A stretch of DNA of 64,000 nucleotides from Astropecten irregularis (GCA_963971285.1 OZ020248.1:17236001-17300000), one strand, 5' to 3'; positions 23,781 through 34,675 are shown, numbered from the stretch's first letter. Numbers and translations: made by a program. The notes: generated from the sequence alone by a model not told the origin.

Positions 23781-23800
23781 TCACAACCCTTTCACAGAGT

Positions 23801-23801
<1 letters not shown>

Positions 23802-23833
<32 letters not shown>
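23802..23833. repeat. Poly(A) tract of about 32
   Basis: Uninterrupted A run on the + strand at the edge of the GC-richer block; it could be a retroposed tail or simple sequence. Confidence 0.9.
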
Positions 23834-23834
<1 letters not shown>

Positions 23835-24048
23835 GACCGCCATGATGACGGCACAAAATACCTGAATCTCAAAGGATCTCACTGATACACTGTACTTCAA
23901 TCCACAGCCCTTCAAGGCTAGATGTACCCTTATGCTCTTTGCACTGTTCATACAACAGAGCTTTTCCCCAACAGCTGTTTCTAGCGCGTTGGGGCTTCTC
24001 CCCGCGCATAACCCATGCATGCTCTATGGTGTTCCATTTGTGCCGTTA

Positions 24049-24178
24049 ACGCGGCGCATTTTCTTTTCGTCGCATTTTTTTTTTTGCGGCGCATTTTTTT
24101 TTTAGCGGCGCATTTTTTTTTTAGCGGCGCATTTTTTTTTTTGCGGCGCATTTTTTTTTTTGCGGCGCATTTTTTAGG
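24049..24178. repeat. Tandem GCGGCGCA(T)n repeat
   Basis: About six copies of GCGGCGCA followed by 9-11 T residues, unit near 19-20 bp. It gives K/R-rich or F/L-rich frames on both strands that are not genes. Confidence 0.95.
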
Positions 24179-24179
24179 C

Positions 24180-24907
24180 GTCATCAATCCACGTGACTAT
24201 CACATGACCAGTAAGTTGACCTTTGACCGCCACACGTACATGCACATGCACATCGCATATCGTACCGGCATAATATGGGCATACACCTTTCAGGTTTGAC
24301 ATAATCATGACAGAAATGTGTACGTTACTTCATCCACGATGCACGCGGAACAACTGCGACAATATCCTTTTTATCAAGTCTAGATTGGTTATGTATTGTG
24401 GATACCTTGTCGGTATTGATTGTCAGAGGGTGGTCGGGTAATGAGCGGTACTACGGGGCGCGGGGGACAGGGAGTTGGGTGATCTGTGGGTAATTTTGAA
24501 ACCCATAACGGGTGGCGGAAACAATTAACCAAGTTACAACCAACTGTACCGAATAAACGAACCGAGTAGAACCTATTATAAATAGTCAACTTAGTATATA
24601 GATCAATCCAAATCACATGCTTTGATTGATGGGTCAGGGAATGATACATATTAAAAGTATAATAATACTTCGCCATATACTTCAAAATGTAATCAATGTT
24701 TACGAAAATAGTGTACTGTAATATGGTGCCCCAAGTATGATTATTTATGCATGTATACCCAGATCTGTTTATTTCATTGTGTGTAGTTTAGATTTCGTAA
24801 CCATATTTTCTGACAATCTCTCCACCCCAATTCTCTTATACTCTCTGAATTCCGCATTCCATTCTACCGAGCAAATTGGCTGTATAACTCTCTTTCAGAC
24901 TTTCTCC
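24180..24907. other. No gene recognised
   Basis: AT-rich DNA, no recognisable frame or repeat. Confidence 0.5.
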
Positions 24908-24909
24908 TA

Positions 24910-26708
24910 GTTGCGATGATCGTAACCCTAGGTCTGACCAGGGACTGGGACCTTAGGGTTACGACAAAACTTGTTTAAAAAAATGGGTACGACCTTTTTG
25001 GCCAACTCCTGAAGTACGTTTCCACTTAGTTTTCCACTTTCCAAAATCCAAACACAAAATCTGACTACATAGATCTGATCGGTACTTATCAATGAGTCAT
25101 ATAAAACCACTTTGAATATCGAAAGATCATTTTCTGCAGAAAAAATGACCAAAAACTTACCGAAGGTGTCGAGATTCCCTCCGTTTGCCGTCAGTCGGCC
25201 ATTTTGAATAGTGCGCAGTGCCATCTCGACCAAATTACGTCATGCGCAATGCCGTTTTGGCTGTTCCACCTTTCAAACTCAAACTAACAGCCCTATGGAG
25301 GGTGTTCCCAGAATAACACGTGCGCTGTGATACCGTGTACACGCATATCGTATACAGTATGGAGGAGGTTTTTTTAAGTCCGCATTGTTTGCCCATGTCA
25401 AGCTGCCGCTGACAATTCAAATATTTCATCATGAACTGAAGGAAATTGCTAAGATTATCAAATGATTTCCTTTATGAATGGTCCCATAAACAGACAATGT
25501 TAGCAAGTCACAAACTTGGTGTCCACCCAATTCATGATCAAACAGAAATAAAAAGGTCATCCACCTCATCACAGATCGAGCAGTGGTCGGAATTATAACG
25601 CTGGACTGAAAAATATATCCGGTCATCAATTACACAAAAAATGATCATACCCGGTAGGACAGTGAGGACGTATTCCTAAAAATATCACCGGAATATTCCA
25701 CTGCGCAAAACCCACAATTTCTTACTGCAAATCTGTAGTTCTGTACCGAGTCGGCCGCGGCTGTGAGCCACCGTCCGCCGTATACGGTAACGAATCCGGC
25801 CGCGATCCAAAAAGGTACCGACCGAGCGCAACATACACTTCAATTTCAAGCCCACGGCGAAATCTGTACCGAGCCGGCCGGCCGTGAGCTCCCGTCCGTA
25901 ACGGTGGAACGAACCCGGCCGCGATCCAAAAAGGTAGGCCTTCTACCGAGCGCAATATTTACACTTCATTTCAAGCACACGGCACGATACGTGTAACGTA
26001 CAGATTGAGACTTTCGCTGGTGTACGTACACAATGTTTGCTTTGAAACTGTGGCTGTTACGCACGCGGATACCAGGCCGTCTTTCTCAGAGGTGTAGACA
26101 ATGTTTTTACGTTTTAATTTTTTAATGCAATCGTCGGTCGGTTTCGGAAGGATTTCACGATAATTTTTTTAGATTCAGACGTATTTATTATGAAAAGAGT
26201 GTTTCTACTTGGCCAATTGAACAAAATAACTGAGTGAAATTTAAGTAAGATTTATAAGCTGATCAGCCTACGATTTACGGTACTTTGGAAGGACGGTCGA
26301 TCAGAATATTTTTATTTAGATTTCGCAACGATATAACGCATACATGTCGTGTATGTTACACCATTTCTTTCTCCTTGAATCGTATTTTCGCATGTATTGG
26401 TTGGATGTCGGCCTGTGTTGGATGTCGGAAAAAAAATCACGCCATATACGTTTTTCTTCACCTGTCATATCAGAAGAGTGGCGGAAAATAAACTTAATTC
26501 GGCAGTTTCGGCACACGGGCGCGGGTCTGGTCAATTCAATAACATGTGATTTATTTAACGGACACGATCACACACTGTATGCGATATGCCGTGTATAGCA
26601 CTGTACAACGCACGTGATACGAGCCCTCCATAGGGCTGCGAGTTTGAGTTTCTCGTAACCCTAAGGTCCCAGTCCCCATGTCAGACCTAGGGTTACGATC
26701 ATCGCAAC
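24910..26708. mobile_element. 1.8 kb TA-flanked element with ~55-bp TIRs
   Basis: Ends GTTGCGATGATCGTAACCCT and its inverted copy, continuing into GGTCTGAC..GGGACTGGGACCTTAGGGTTACGA, match over about 55 bp. TA flanks each end (24908-24909 and 26709-26710), as in Tc1/mariner-type target choice. Inside, no transposase is seen; the longest frame (24928-25233, minus) has no family I know. 25741-25986 is a diverged tandem duplication with period 123 bp. 138-bp relative at 27552-27689. Confidence 0.85.
25741..25986. repeat. Two tandem 123-bp copies
   Basis: Copies begin with CTGTACCGAG at 25741 and 25864 and share GGCCGCGATCCAAAAAGGTA and ACACTTCA.TTTCAAGC.CACGGC. They lie within the 1.8 kb TA-flanked element. 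Confidence 0.9.
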
Positions 26709-26784
26709 TAGCACAAGACCGACCCTCCCTCAAGGTGAAGAAGAAATGAGAACCACACTAATAAAAAAGGGGCGCCCTTGGGTC

Positions 26785-27015
26785 TTTCTTTGCAACACAT
26801 TATTTGACCTCTGCGACCTCAACTTCCGGTCAATCAGGAACTGGTTTAAAAGTGGTTAGAGATAGGATCATGATTCCTTCACAAAATATCAATGTTAGGG
26901 AGGGTCTTTCTTTTTTACACATCACTTGACCTCTGTGACTTCTACTTCCGGTCAAACAGGAAGTAGCTCGAGCTAGCACTATAATTCCTTTATCAATTGT
27001 CCGTATTAGGGACGG
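26785..27015 (-). repeat. Two ~118-bp tandem modules (related to 41426-41760)
   Basis: Each copy contains TTGACCTCTG.GAC.TC.ACTTCCGGTCAA.CAGGAA. On the other strand this corresponds to the AGAGGTCA..CAAGCA modules at 41.4-41.8 kb. Confidence 0.65.
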
Positions 27016-27549
27016 GCTTCCTTCCTTCCTTTCCTTCCATATTTCTTTTTAGAAACAATGTCGCATGGATACATACATTTATTTAAAAAGCATGTTGCGG
27101 AAAAGCAGTACTAGTTCTGTTGCAGATAGACATAGATCTCTAGTTTGTCCTTTTTTTTTTTTTTTGGCCCTTTTGGCCGCCCATAGTATCCCCAAAATAG
27201 GGAGCGCGCGTAATTGTAGTACTTTTATGTGTACATAATCATGACATATAATGCATGACGCGTGACGTGAGCGTCGAGAGCACCACCACTGCTTGCACTC
27301 GAGTACGAGTACGACTACGACTACGACCACAGCTTAGCCATAACGTTAGACCTGGAAAACAAGGTATTCCTATCCAGTTATTTGGGTCACCACACCAGTC
27401 GTAGGCCTACGTCGGAGGTCGCAGGTTTGAATCACTTCATTCAATTTTCACATTTCAGCGATTGCTAAGTTCGGTGTCATGCCAAAAGCCTTTTAAGGTG
27501 TCCTTTGCCAAATAGTCTTTCTGATTGTTTGTCAAAGTAGGCCTACCGT
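27016..27549. other. No gene recognised
   Basis: A CTTCCTTCC-type pyrimidine tract, a T-run at 27150-27165, and a GAGTAC/GACTAC trinucleotide-like stretch at 27300-27330. Nothing coding is seen. Confidence 0.5.
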
Positions 27550-27551
27550 TA

Positions 27552-27689
27552 GTTGCGATGATCGTAACCCTAGGTCTTATATGGGGACTGGGACTAAAAA
27601 AATCGTAACTCTAACGTTAGGTCTGACATGGGGACTGCGACCTAAGGTCCCAGTCCCCATGTCAGACCTAGGGTTACGATCATCGCAAC
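27552..27689. mobile_element. 138-bp TA-flanked miniature element
   Basis: Has the same GTTGCGATGATCGTAACCCT ends as 24910-26708, flanked by TA on both sides (27550-27551 and 27690-27691). Almost the whole element is inverted repeat. It is a short deletion form or MITE of the same family. Confidence 0.9.
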
Positions 27690-27755
27690 TAGCCTACCGT
27701 ATATTGCAGGGAGCGGAAAGAATTCCACTGATGACCGTAATTTGTGCACAATTCT

Positions 27756-27951
27756 ATGGAAGGGGTTCCTGAAGTTTAGTACACTCAGGCTAGGTTTAAT
27801 AGGGCCTACACTCCGGTAGACTGGTACCCAGCTTCTACTTAGGCCTACCTAGAATTTAGGTGAGTAGAAGCTGGGTAGGCCTAGGGCCTACTACTACTAG
27901 TACTAGCTAACCCGAGTGTAGGCCTACTAAACATCAGGAACCCCCTATGGA
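27756..27951. repeat. ~195-bp imperfect palindrome
   Basis: Nested inverted segments: CTATGGAAGGGGTTCCTGA/TCAGGAACCCCCTATGG at the ends, CCTACACTCCGG/CCCGAGTGTAGG further in, and CAGCTTCTACT/AGTAGAAGCTG at the centre. Confidence 0.85.
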
Positions 27952-28647
27952 ACTAACAGAGGGCATTTTAATTGAGCAAAATGCATGCCGCTGTATTGGA
28001 AGTGTATCGTCCGGTCATGAGTTTCCGATGGACATTTTTTCGGTGACGTGACGAAATTTGATTCCCATTTACCGCGAGACCGTGCGTGATCGGCCTACGT
28101 TTACTTCGTGATCAGTATCCCTGAACTGAAGTGATGACTACACTCAGGGCTAACTCTGACATTCACTATGATTCAGGATGTTGAGAATAAAGTTTTCAGA
28201 ACTTTGAGAAATTGTGAGTGATAGGGCCTTTTAAAGTAAAAACAAAAATAGGCAATTTTGGGTGTAGATTACTAATGCATTTTAAGGCTAATGTTCAAAC
28301 GTTTAAAAAAGACACAATCTGTGGTCAAATATTCCAAACTAAACTGTCGTCTGCTCGAGCAACTTTCATTCTTGATCTTCCGATGTCAGACTGCAGGTCA
28401 CGTGATCCCGTTGAGATCTGGGTTTTTATGGCATGCCAATCTAACAAAAGTGTTTAAGTTTTTCTCAAATCGAAGTGCAATAATTTAAGATTTTTGATGA
28501 ACGATTTTAGGCTTCGTGGACATGCATGTATACAATGTGAGCAGCCGGTGAATGGGGCGCCGGCTCGCGCGGCTGCAGCTGCCTCGATTAACGTCACACA
28601 TTTGGGAAGATTTATGTTAATGAAGGTCCCACTCAAGGGGCGTAGTA

Positions 28648-28768
28648 GTCTTGGTCCACGACTATGTTATTACCGTACTCGAACGTACGAACTGCTTATC
28701 CGCACTGACACGCACGTACGTACACACCCATTCGTTAAGGCCTTCTATAACATAGTCTTGGGAATCGT
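28648..28768 (+). mobile_element. Miniature element with AGTCTTGG ends, copy 2
   Basis: Starts AGTCTTGGTCCACGACTATG and ends ACATAGTCTTGGGAATCGTGT. Same family as 17718-17862, and inverted relative to 30045-30170. Confidence 0.7.
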
Positions 28769-28769
28769 G

Positions 28770-30040
28770 TAGGCCTAAGGGCTGTGAGTTGCGCGTGCAC
28801 CTCGTTAGTATAATGTATGTAGCGCGCTACTTCGTCACCATGGCACACTGTTGAATATGTATGATATATAAGAATGACGCTGGTCATAGATGGTCATTCC
28901 CCTTAGGCAAAACCTGAACTTCGAGGCCTGCGGTCAGCTCCCATGGCAACGCCCGGGTCAAACAATGCAGAGATCGCTGCATTCCCACGGCCGACCTGTG
29001 GGTATTGCTATGCATGCGGTGTACAGGTGTATGTACCATGCACGTTGTATACAGTGTGAATTATCAAAGAGCTACAAATTATGAACAGTGTAAATGTTTT
29101 TGTTTATAGGCCTACATGCCTACATGCAGTGTTTCCACAATCAAAATTACAATTTCCTCATTCCGAAACTCCAATTTCCTTATTATCCTCCCGATTTCCT
29201 TATTTTTTCTTAATCACCAAAAAATCTATTAAACATGTACTAGGCCTACTATAAATCCTTGATATTATGCTGAGGGTAATTAGTAGGAGGTCAGTAGAGA
29301 GCTGGGTGCTCAATTACCATATTAACACTGCCTTCCTGCACACAGTGCAAAAAAATAAAAAGTGCCCTCTGCAGCTTCAACTGATAACAGAGCCAGGAGA
29401 AAATAATGCTTGCAGGGCAAATGCTTTCAAGAAATGGTAATTCAATGTAATCAAACAACTGATGTTCGATATTTTTTAGATTTTGCTACTGATTTGGGAA
29501 AATAATGTATAATTTAGTCAGAATTTAATAATTTCCTTAGAATTTCTTAAGATTTGGGGGATTTCCTTAAAATTTCCTTAGTTTTTTTCATTTCCTTAAA
29601 TATTCCTTCAAAAGCAAAAATTTCCTTAAAAGTGGAAGCGCTGCCTACATGCCTACATGTAACTTAAAATGGAGTGTTTCACTGTAGGCCTCAGGCTAAA
29701 TAATACTTAAATACCACGTTTAAAACTCCTTGCTTCGTGTTTGTTTTTACCAAATGCAATGGAATTATAGTATTACAAGGTACAATAATTCAGCAACCGT
29801 GGATTTCTACATTATGTTGTAAATTAGCCACTGAAATACACAGTCATATATCTCCCCAACTTTCGCCCAGTCACATCATCAAAATTTTAACCAAAAGGCA
29901 CGTATACAGTACCATACTATTGTGTAACTTCACGGGGTGCCTTGTTTGGGTGTATGCACGTGCGTGAGCAGAAAATGGGCAGCGCCCGACTTTAGATGCA
30001 ACGCATGCGCAGTGTGTTTCCCCCCGATTTCGGGGGGAGA
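28770..30040. other. No gene; AATTTCCTTA-rich stretch at 29145-29635
   Basis: A decamer-like word (ATTTCCTTA and variants) recurs at least ten times between 29145 and 29635 without a fixed period. It might be the trace of a repetitive coding sequence on the minus strand (KEI-like), or a degenerate microsatellite. No domain is recognised. Confidence 0.4.
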
Positions 30041-30044
30041 TTTT

Positions 30045-30170
30045 ACACGATTCCCAAGACTGTATTAGTGATAGTTCCGTGCGTACGTGTGTGCGGATTA
30101 CCTGTACGTACACACGTATGGTCAGTGCGGTTCGAGTATCCACACCAATACAGTCTTGAACCAAGACTAG
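30045..30170 (-). mobile_element. Miniature element with AGTCTTGG ends, copy 3
   Basis: Begins ACACGATTCCCAAGACTGTA and ends GTCTTGAACCAAGACT, that is, the family in reverse. Its core GTGCGGATTACCTGTACGTA matches 17718-17862 on the other strand. Confidence 0.7.
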
Positions 30171-30463
30171 GGGCGTAGTAGCTTGGACAAACATTTTCAA
30201 CATTTTTTTCCTCATATTTAATCCAGGAAATAATTAGCTCGAGACACAAAATATCATTGTCGATATAGTACTTTATTGTTTTAAGCAGGAATAATGCAAT
30301 TTAAATCCCTTTAAGTTAATCAGCTTAGCAAAGTTTCAAGTTAAAAAGAGAATAATAAAATTATGGCACTTCGATTTGAGAAAGACTTTAACACTTTTTT
30401 TACATTGGCATGCCATAAAAACCCAGATTGCAACGGGGTCACGTGACCTGCCGTCTGACATTG

Positions 30464-31800
30464 CACAGTGTGCCCAGACAGCCCAAAATTGTCAAAAATT
30501 CATAACTCACTCAAAACTCAAGCTACAGATGTCAGTGACGGCTCATTTTGTTTGTTATTTTATCTACAATCCATTTCTGAACAAAAGAATTACCAAAATT
30601 CATTAAAGATGTTTTACAATTGAAAAAACAAAACAAATCCTGTTTTCCCCCATTAAGAGTGTAATGTAGCAATGTGCATTTTCCTCATAAACAAATATTT
30701 CTAATTTTATAATTTAACCCTAACCATCTACACCTACCACTCAAGTCAATAACTCCTTGCCACACGTCTCTATAGGGGAACTGGATCATAAACCACACAT
30801 TACCATACAAACAACACAGTGGTGTATTGTGGTAGTCAGGGTACCAGACTTATCAAAGGGGAGGATGATAGACTTATCATGGCCGTGTACAGTCATATTT
30901 GATTATTTTGTATGAATTTGTGCATGTTGATACAGGGACATGTATGTAAACTGTATCTGTATGACCTGATAGGTAGCACATTTGGCTGAACCAAGTATTC
31001 TGAGAAAAATAGTCAGTAAAATGTGAGTGTCGTTCTTGGTAACAATTGTAAAATTCATAATATCATGAAGCATTTTCTAAGGGTAAGAGGTATCTATCAT
31101 TCGACCTTAACATGTGTTCCCTAATTGCAGTTACACTAATTATAAGCAATTTAAATGAGTTAAATACCATTAAAATGGGTGAAAATGGCAGATTTTAAGG
31201 TTTTCGCCAATCTTCACCGGTGCCTCGTTTGGGGCCTACTGATGGCTATTATAGCTCTCAGCATTACGGGGGCCCCATAAAACCACCTCACATCAACTCA
31301 TAATATACATGGCATCTCACCATATCAATATGAAGCACCCCCCGCCATGCCAAAAAAGTGCAGGTTATTTCAAAGTTGCCCTACCCCATCTGGTTAACTC
31401 CAAAAAGGGGGGCGTCATGGCCGTTCAGGCAGAAATTCTGTGAAAGTGAGATATTTGGGTCTAAATGGCCTGGCTGTTTCATTTTCTGAAATGGGAATGT
31501 ATACTCAGAGTAACTGTGAAAACCATTTGAGGCTGTTTTTTATACTTTTGGAGCAGTGACCTTTTGAAAAAAGGGTAATTTTTCTATTTATGTCAATTAT
31601 TCTCCAACATCAAAACCAAATGTTCCAAATATTGGAGGGTCATGTCCGGTTAGATAGTCACCATTCAAAAACGGTTACAGATATCTTGAAACGGTTTTCA
31701 CCATGATAAACTTCGGCTTTCTGACTGTAAAACAATGTATAACACATCTAAAGGTTAAGATATGCCAAAATTAATTTTTGACAGCCCTGGGCACACTGTG
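30464..31800. mobile_element. Non-autonomous element with CACAGTG ends and 5-bp target duplication (Transib/RAG-like)
   Basis: Both ends read CACAGTGTGCCCAG inward (14 of 14 identical). CATTG lies directly outside each end (30459-30463 and 31801-31805). The other arm of the host foldback element keeps the empty site (GACATCGGAAG on the matching strand near 28384-28394), which confirms the boundaries. CACAGTG is the recombination-signal heptamer, and CAC-start ends with 5-bp duplications typify Transib and RAG-like transposons. A further shared word TCAAAAATT lies 21 bases after the left heptamer (30492-30500) and 12 bases after the right one (31773-31781, minus). No coding sequence is seen inside. 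The superfamily is inferred from the ends only. Confidence 0.75.
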
Positions 31801-32119
31801 CATTGGAAGAATGAAAGTTGCTCGAGCAGACGACAGTTTAGTTTGACCATAGATTGTGTCTTTTTTTAAGGTTTGAACATTAGCCTTAAAATGCATTAGT
31901 AATTTATACCCAAAATTACAAAGTTTTTTAACTTTTGAGTATCACTCACAACTGAAAACTTTATTCTCAACATCCTGAATGTCGGAGATGTGCCCTGGGT
32001 GTAGTCATCACTTCAGGCATACTGATCACAAAGTATCACGCACGGTCTCGCGGTAAACGGGAATCAAATTGCGTCACCGAAAACATATGTCCATCGGAAA
32101 CTCATGACCGGACGATACA

Positions 32120-33245
32120 TGAAAAGTGGTCTCTAACTTCAGCCAATGCATCCCCCAGTGTAGTGCACTGTCATATGGAGTGCCCAAAATGTCAAAATTT
32201 ATTTGATTGTCAGGTTGGCGTTTAAATAATAAATTTTGTCAAAGGTCATAATATTAAAGCTTAATCTCCTAATATTTCAATAACCGACGACCAGATTTTC
32301 ACTAAACTTGCAGGGTGGGTCTATTATAGGGTCAAAAAGAAGCGATCAAACTGAGGTTCATGGGGTAAAAGGTCATAGAGATTTTAGTGGGTAGAGCAGT
32401 GGTCGCGGAGCCCCTTAATTTGATTCCAAGTTGGTGTGCTAATGAGGGCTTTAAGCCACATGTGCACTGGTTGGTTGTTTTTACAGCATACACCTGTACA
32501 TAAATTTATAAATGCTTCCAGTTCCATATGTCTATAGGCCTATCTATATTTGTTTTGAGGATACTGACTACAAAATATTTAATCATGGCTGATTTATTTT
32601 TTTTCACCAATATAGTGCTCTACTTGGGCAGCAAGAAGTTATGTCATGTAATCCGATATTATAACGGTGTGATTAAATTACCCAGAATAGTTTATTCCCC
32701 TGAAACCCAGTAGGTACGTACTTGTATGGTGCTATGCCTATATATTATTTATTTATTTATTTATTTACCATATCCAACAGCGACACAATCACCAATTACG
32801 GGAATGGTTATAATAATAATAATAATAATCTTATATAGCGCCCGATCCATCAAAGATGTTTAGGGCGCTTTACATTAAGACCGACCGTCAACCCCAAAAA
32901 TAAGTTTTATTATTAATAAAAACAACATTATGAACCTTGAATAATGATAGGCCTATTTTAGATTTTTCTAAGATAGGGGATAGACTTAGATTAGAAATCT
33001 CCTCCCCAAAAATGTTAAATGGTAATAACTGTAGTTACAACTCAAAGTACTTTGGTACATGGAATATTATTTATTATGACCTTATTATTAAGGGCTAAAC
33101 AAAAAAAATGATGAAACCTGACAATCAAATTTTGACACTTTTGGCCCTCCATATGACAGTGCACTACACTGGAGGATGCATTGGCTGAAGTTAGAGACCA
33201 CTTTGTATACATACATAATTTAGGCACCTAAAACCAAGGATTACC
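32120..33245. mobile_element. TIR element related to 14061-15072
   Basis: Inverted segments at about 32125-32215 and 33108-33215 share AGTGGTCTCTAACTTCAGCC, AGTGTAGTGCACTGTCATATGG and ATTTGATTGTCAGG. The right side continues to the family terminus ACCTAAAACCAAGGATTACC (33226-33245). The left terminus is missing because it abuts the 28004-32118 foldback. The left subterminal part (32220-32400) matches 40985-41150 inverted. The centre has a (TTTA)n tract near 32746-32765 and an (ATA)n-GCGC..TTTACATT fragment at 32810-32875. Confidence 0.7.
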
Positions 33246-33409
33246 CGGGACCCTACCCGGTGTGGCGGTCGAGGTCTCAGCTGTCTCCCCTGACGTAGGG
33301 GGACAGTTAAGTACGACACGTACACGGTCTCGTTGGTCTTCCGCGCCGAGATGTTAACATGACTAACTCGCATGGTATGTACCGTGCCTCATACATGTAT
33401 AGCGAGAGC

Positions 33410-33941
33410 TTAGGGGCCGTCCATAAAGTACGTACGCACGAAATGCCGACTTTTTTTATCCCCCCCCCCTCCCCCTCTGTACGCAAGGCGTACGCAATGG
33501 TCCCAACCCCCCCCCCCCCCCCCCCCTCCCCCTGTACGCATACGCATTTCACATTAGGTTTTTCACTTCTCGTGGTAACTTGCTTTAGCATCATTAATAT
33601 GTCACAATAATCCGGGCCGGTACCGTTATTGGGACGTCACTTTCAAATTTTGAAATGAATGACTAAAGGGTAACAGGTTTTTATACATTTACAGATGTAT
33701 TTTACTATTTTTTATCATACTGAATAAGAAAAAAAGGGGAAAAAAAAAAAAATCCTGGTGCTTTTTCTCGTTTGTTTCCCTCTCTTTTTGCGCAAAATGA
33801 TTATGCAAATTTTTCGTTTGCGTACGGTACGCATTGGCCTGAACCCCCCCTTCCTCCCTGTACGCATGGCGTACACATCGGTAACAACCCCCCCTCCCCC
33901 CTCCCCCCTCCGTGCGTACGTACTTTATGGACGGCCCCTTA
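33410..33941. mobile_element. TIR element with TTAGGGGCCGTCCATAAAGT ends
   Basis: The left terminus TTAGGGGCCGTCCATAAAG..ACGTACGCAC and the right terminus GTGCGTACGTACTTTATGG..CGGCCCCTTA are inverted copies of about 30 bp. Second inner repeats pair GTACGCA..GCGTACGCA with C-rich tracts. No target duplication was identified and no transposase is present. Confidence 0.8.
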
Positions 33942-33974
33942 TCGCGCTAATCCTGGGTTTAATATAGACCCAGT

Positions 33975-34057
33975 AACTGGAACTCTGAACTCCCTTTTTT
34001 TTATTTTTGAAAAAAAAATAGAAAAAGGGAGTTCAGCGCCCCAGTTACTGGGTCTAC
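33975..34057. mobile_element. Short palindromic element (family of 15113-15262)
   Basis: GACCCAGTAACTGG..CTGAACTCCCTTTTT faces AAAAAGGGAGTTCAGCGCCC..AGTTACTGGGTC, with an A/T-rich centre. Confidence 0.8.
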
Positions 34058-34075
34058 CGTCAACTCCCCCAAAAA

Positions 34076-34675
34076 ACTAGACATTTAAGTGTTCGTGGAC
34101 GAACACGGAGCTGTTCTGACTTATTTGATCAGCTTTATGGTCATTTTCAAAGCAGCATGCCTATCTAGAGGATCTAACAAAACTAATATAAAAGAATCAT
34201 TGCCGTAGCATTTGCCGTTATCGAGATAATTATGCTGCAAACAAAACAATAAGCCTTTTTGTGGACGTCATGATTAAGTCACGGTCAATTTCATGGCAGC
34301 AGCATTATGAAATTGATTATTAACAAAGCTTGTGCAAAAAGAATCATTACCATATAGCATTTGCCGTTCTTGAGATAAGCTGCAAACAAAAAATCAGCCT
34401 TTTCTATGACGTCATGATGACGTCACGGTCAATTTCATGGCGGCATACTCATGATGTAACAAAGATTTTACAAAAAGAATCATTACCAAAGCATTTGTTG
34501 TTATCGAGATATGCTGCAAACAAAATCAGCCTTTCTGATATGACGTCATGTTCATTTTCGTAGCAGCATGCAAAACTGCAAGAAAATATGTAACAAAGCT
34601 TTTACAAAAGAATCATTACGATAGAATGTCAGCCTTTTTGATGACGTCATGATGACGCCACACATATATATCAAA
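34076..34675. repeat. Four tandem 133-147 bp modules with TGACGTCA
   Basis: GAATCATT marks module starts at 34194, 34341, 34477 and 34610. Each module has CATTTG.CGTT.T.GAGATA, TGCTGCAAACAAA and a GACGTCATGATGACGTCAC-type box. The array is preceded by AACTAGACATTTAAGTGTTC at 34077, linking it to the 2.7-3.4 kb modules. Confidence 0.85.

Larger units (their letters stand above)
18704..23800 (-). mobile_element. GC-richer block, probable decayed retroelement
   Basis: This block differs from its surroundings: higher GC, no TGACGTCA or AGGCCTAC-type repeats, many short minus-strand frames, and a tandem array on one side. The only protein-like trace is an RNase H-type C-terminus on the minus strand at 20085-20150. 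A degenerate LGQL..LIRRML-like frame upstream of it (about 20640-20700) may be RT/RNase H connection sequence. I infer a minus-strand element with RT-RNase H, perhaps of DIRS or a related type, but no LTRs, split repeats or tyrosine recombinase were recognised. It ends near the A-tract at 23802-23833. Confidence 0.4.
28004..32118. mobile_element. 4.1 kb foldback element with ~400-480 bp arms
   Basis: The left arm 28004-28487 is repeated in inverted orientation at 30362-30463 plus 31806-32118. Shared wording includes GTATCGTCCGGTCATGAG, CTCGAGCAACTTTCATTCTT and TTTTTATGGCATGCCAAT. The right arm is split by a 1.34 kb insertion (30464-31800). Without that insertion the element would be about 2.77 kb. 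No transposase is visible in the 1.9 kb centre, which carries two AGTCTTGG miniature elements in opposite orientation. Confidence 0.85.

Noticed and set aside
18359-23833. A retroelement bounded by the 75-bp direct repeats as LTRs
   Set aside because: Both copies are on the left side, 270 bp apart; none is found on the right, so they are not LTRs of the block.
24049-24178. Lys/Arg-rich frame on the minus strand
   Set aside because: It is produced by the GCGGCGCA(T)n tandem repeat.
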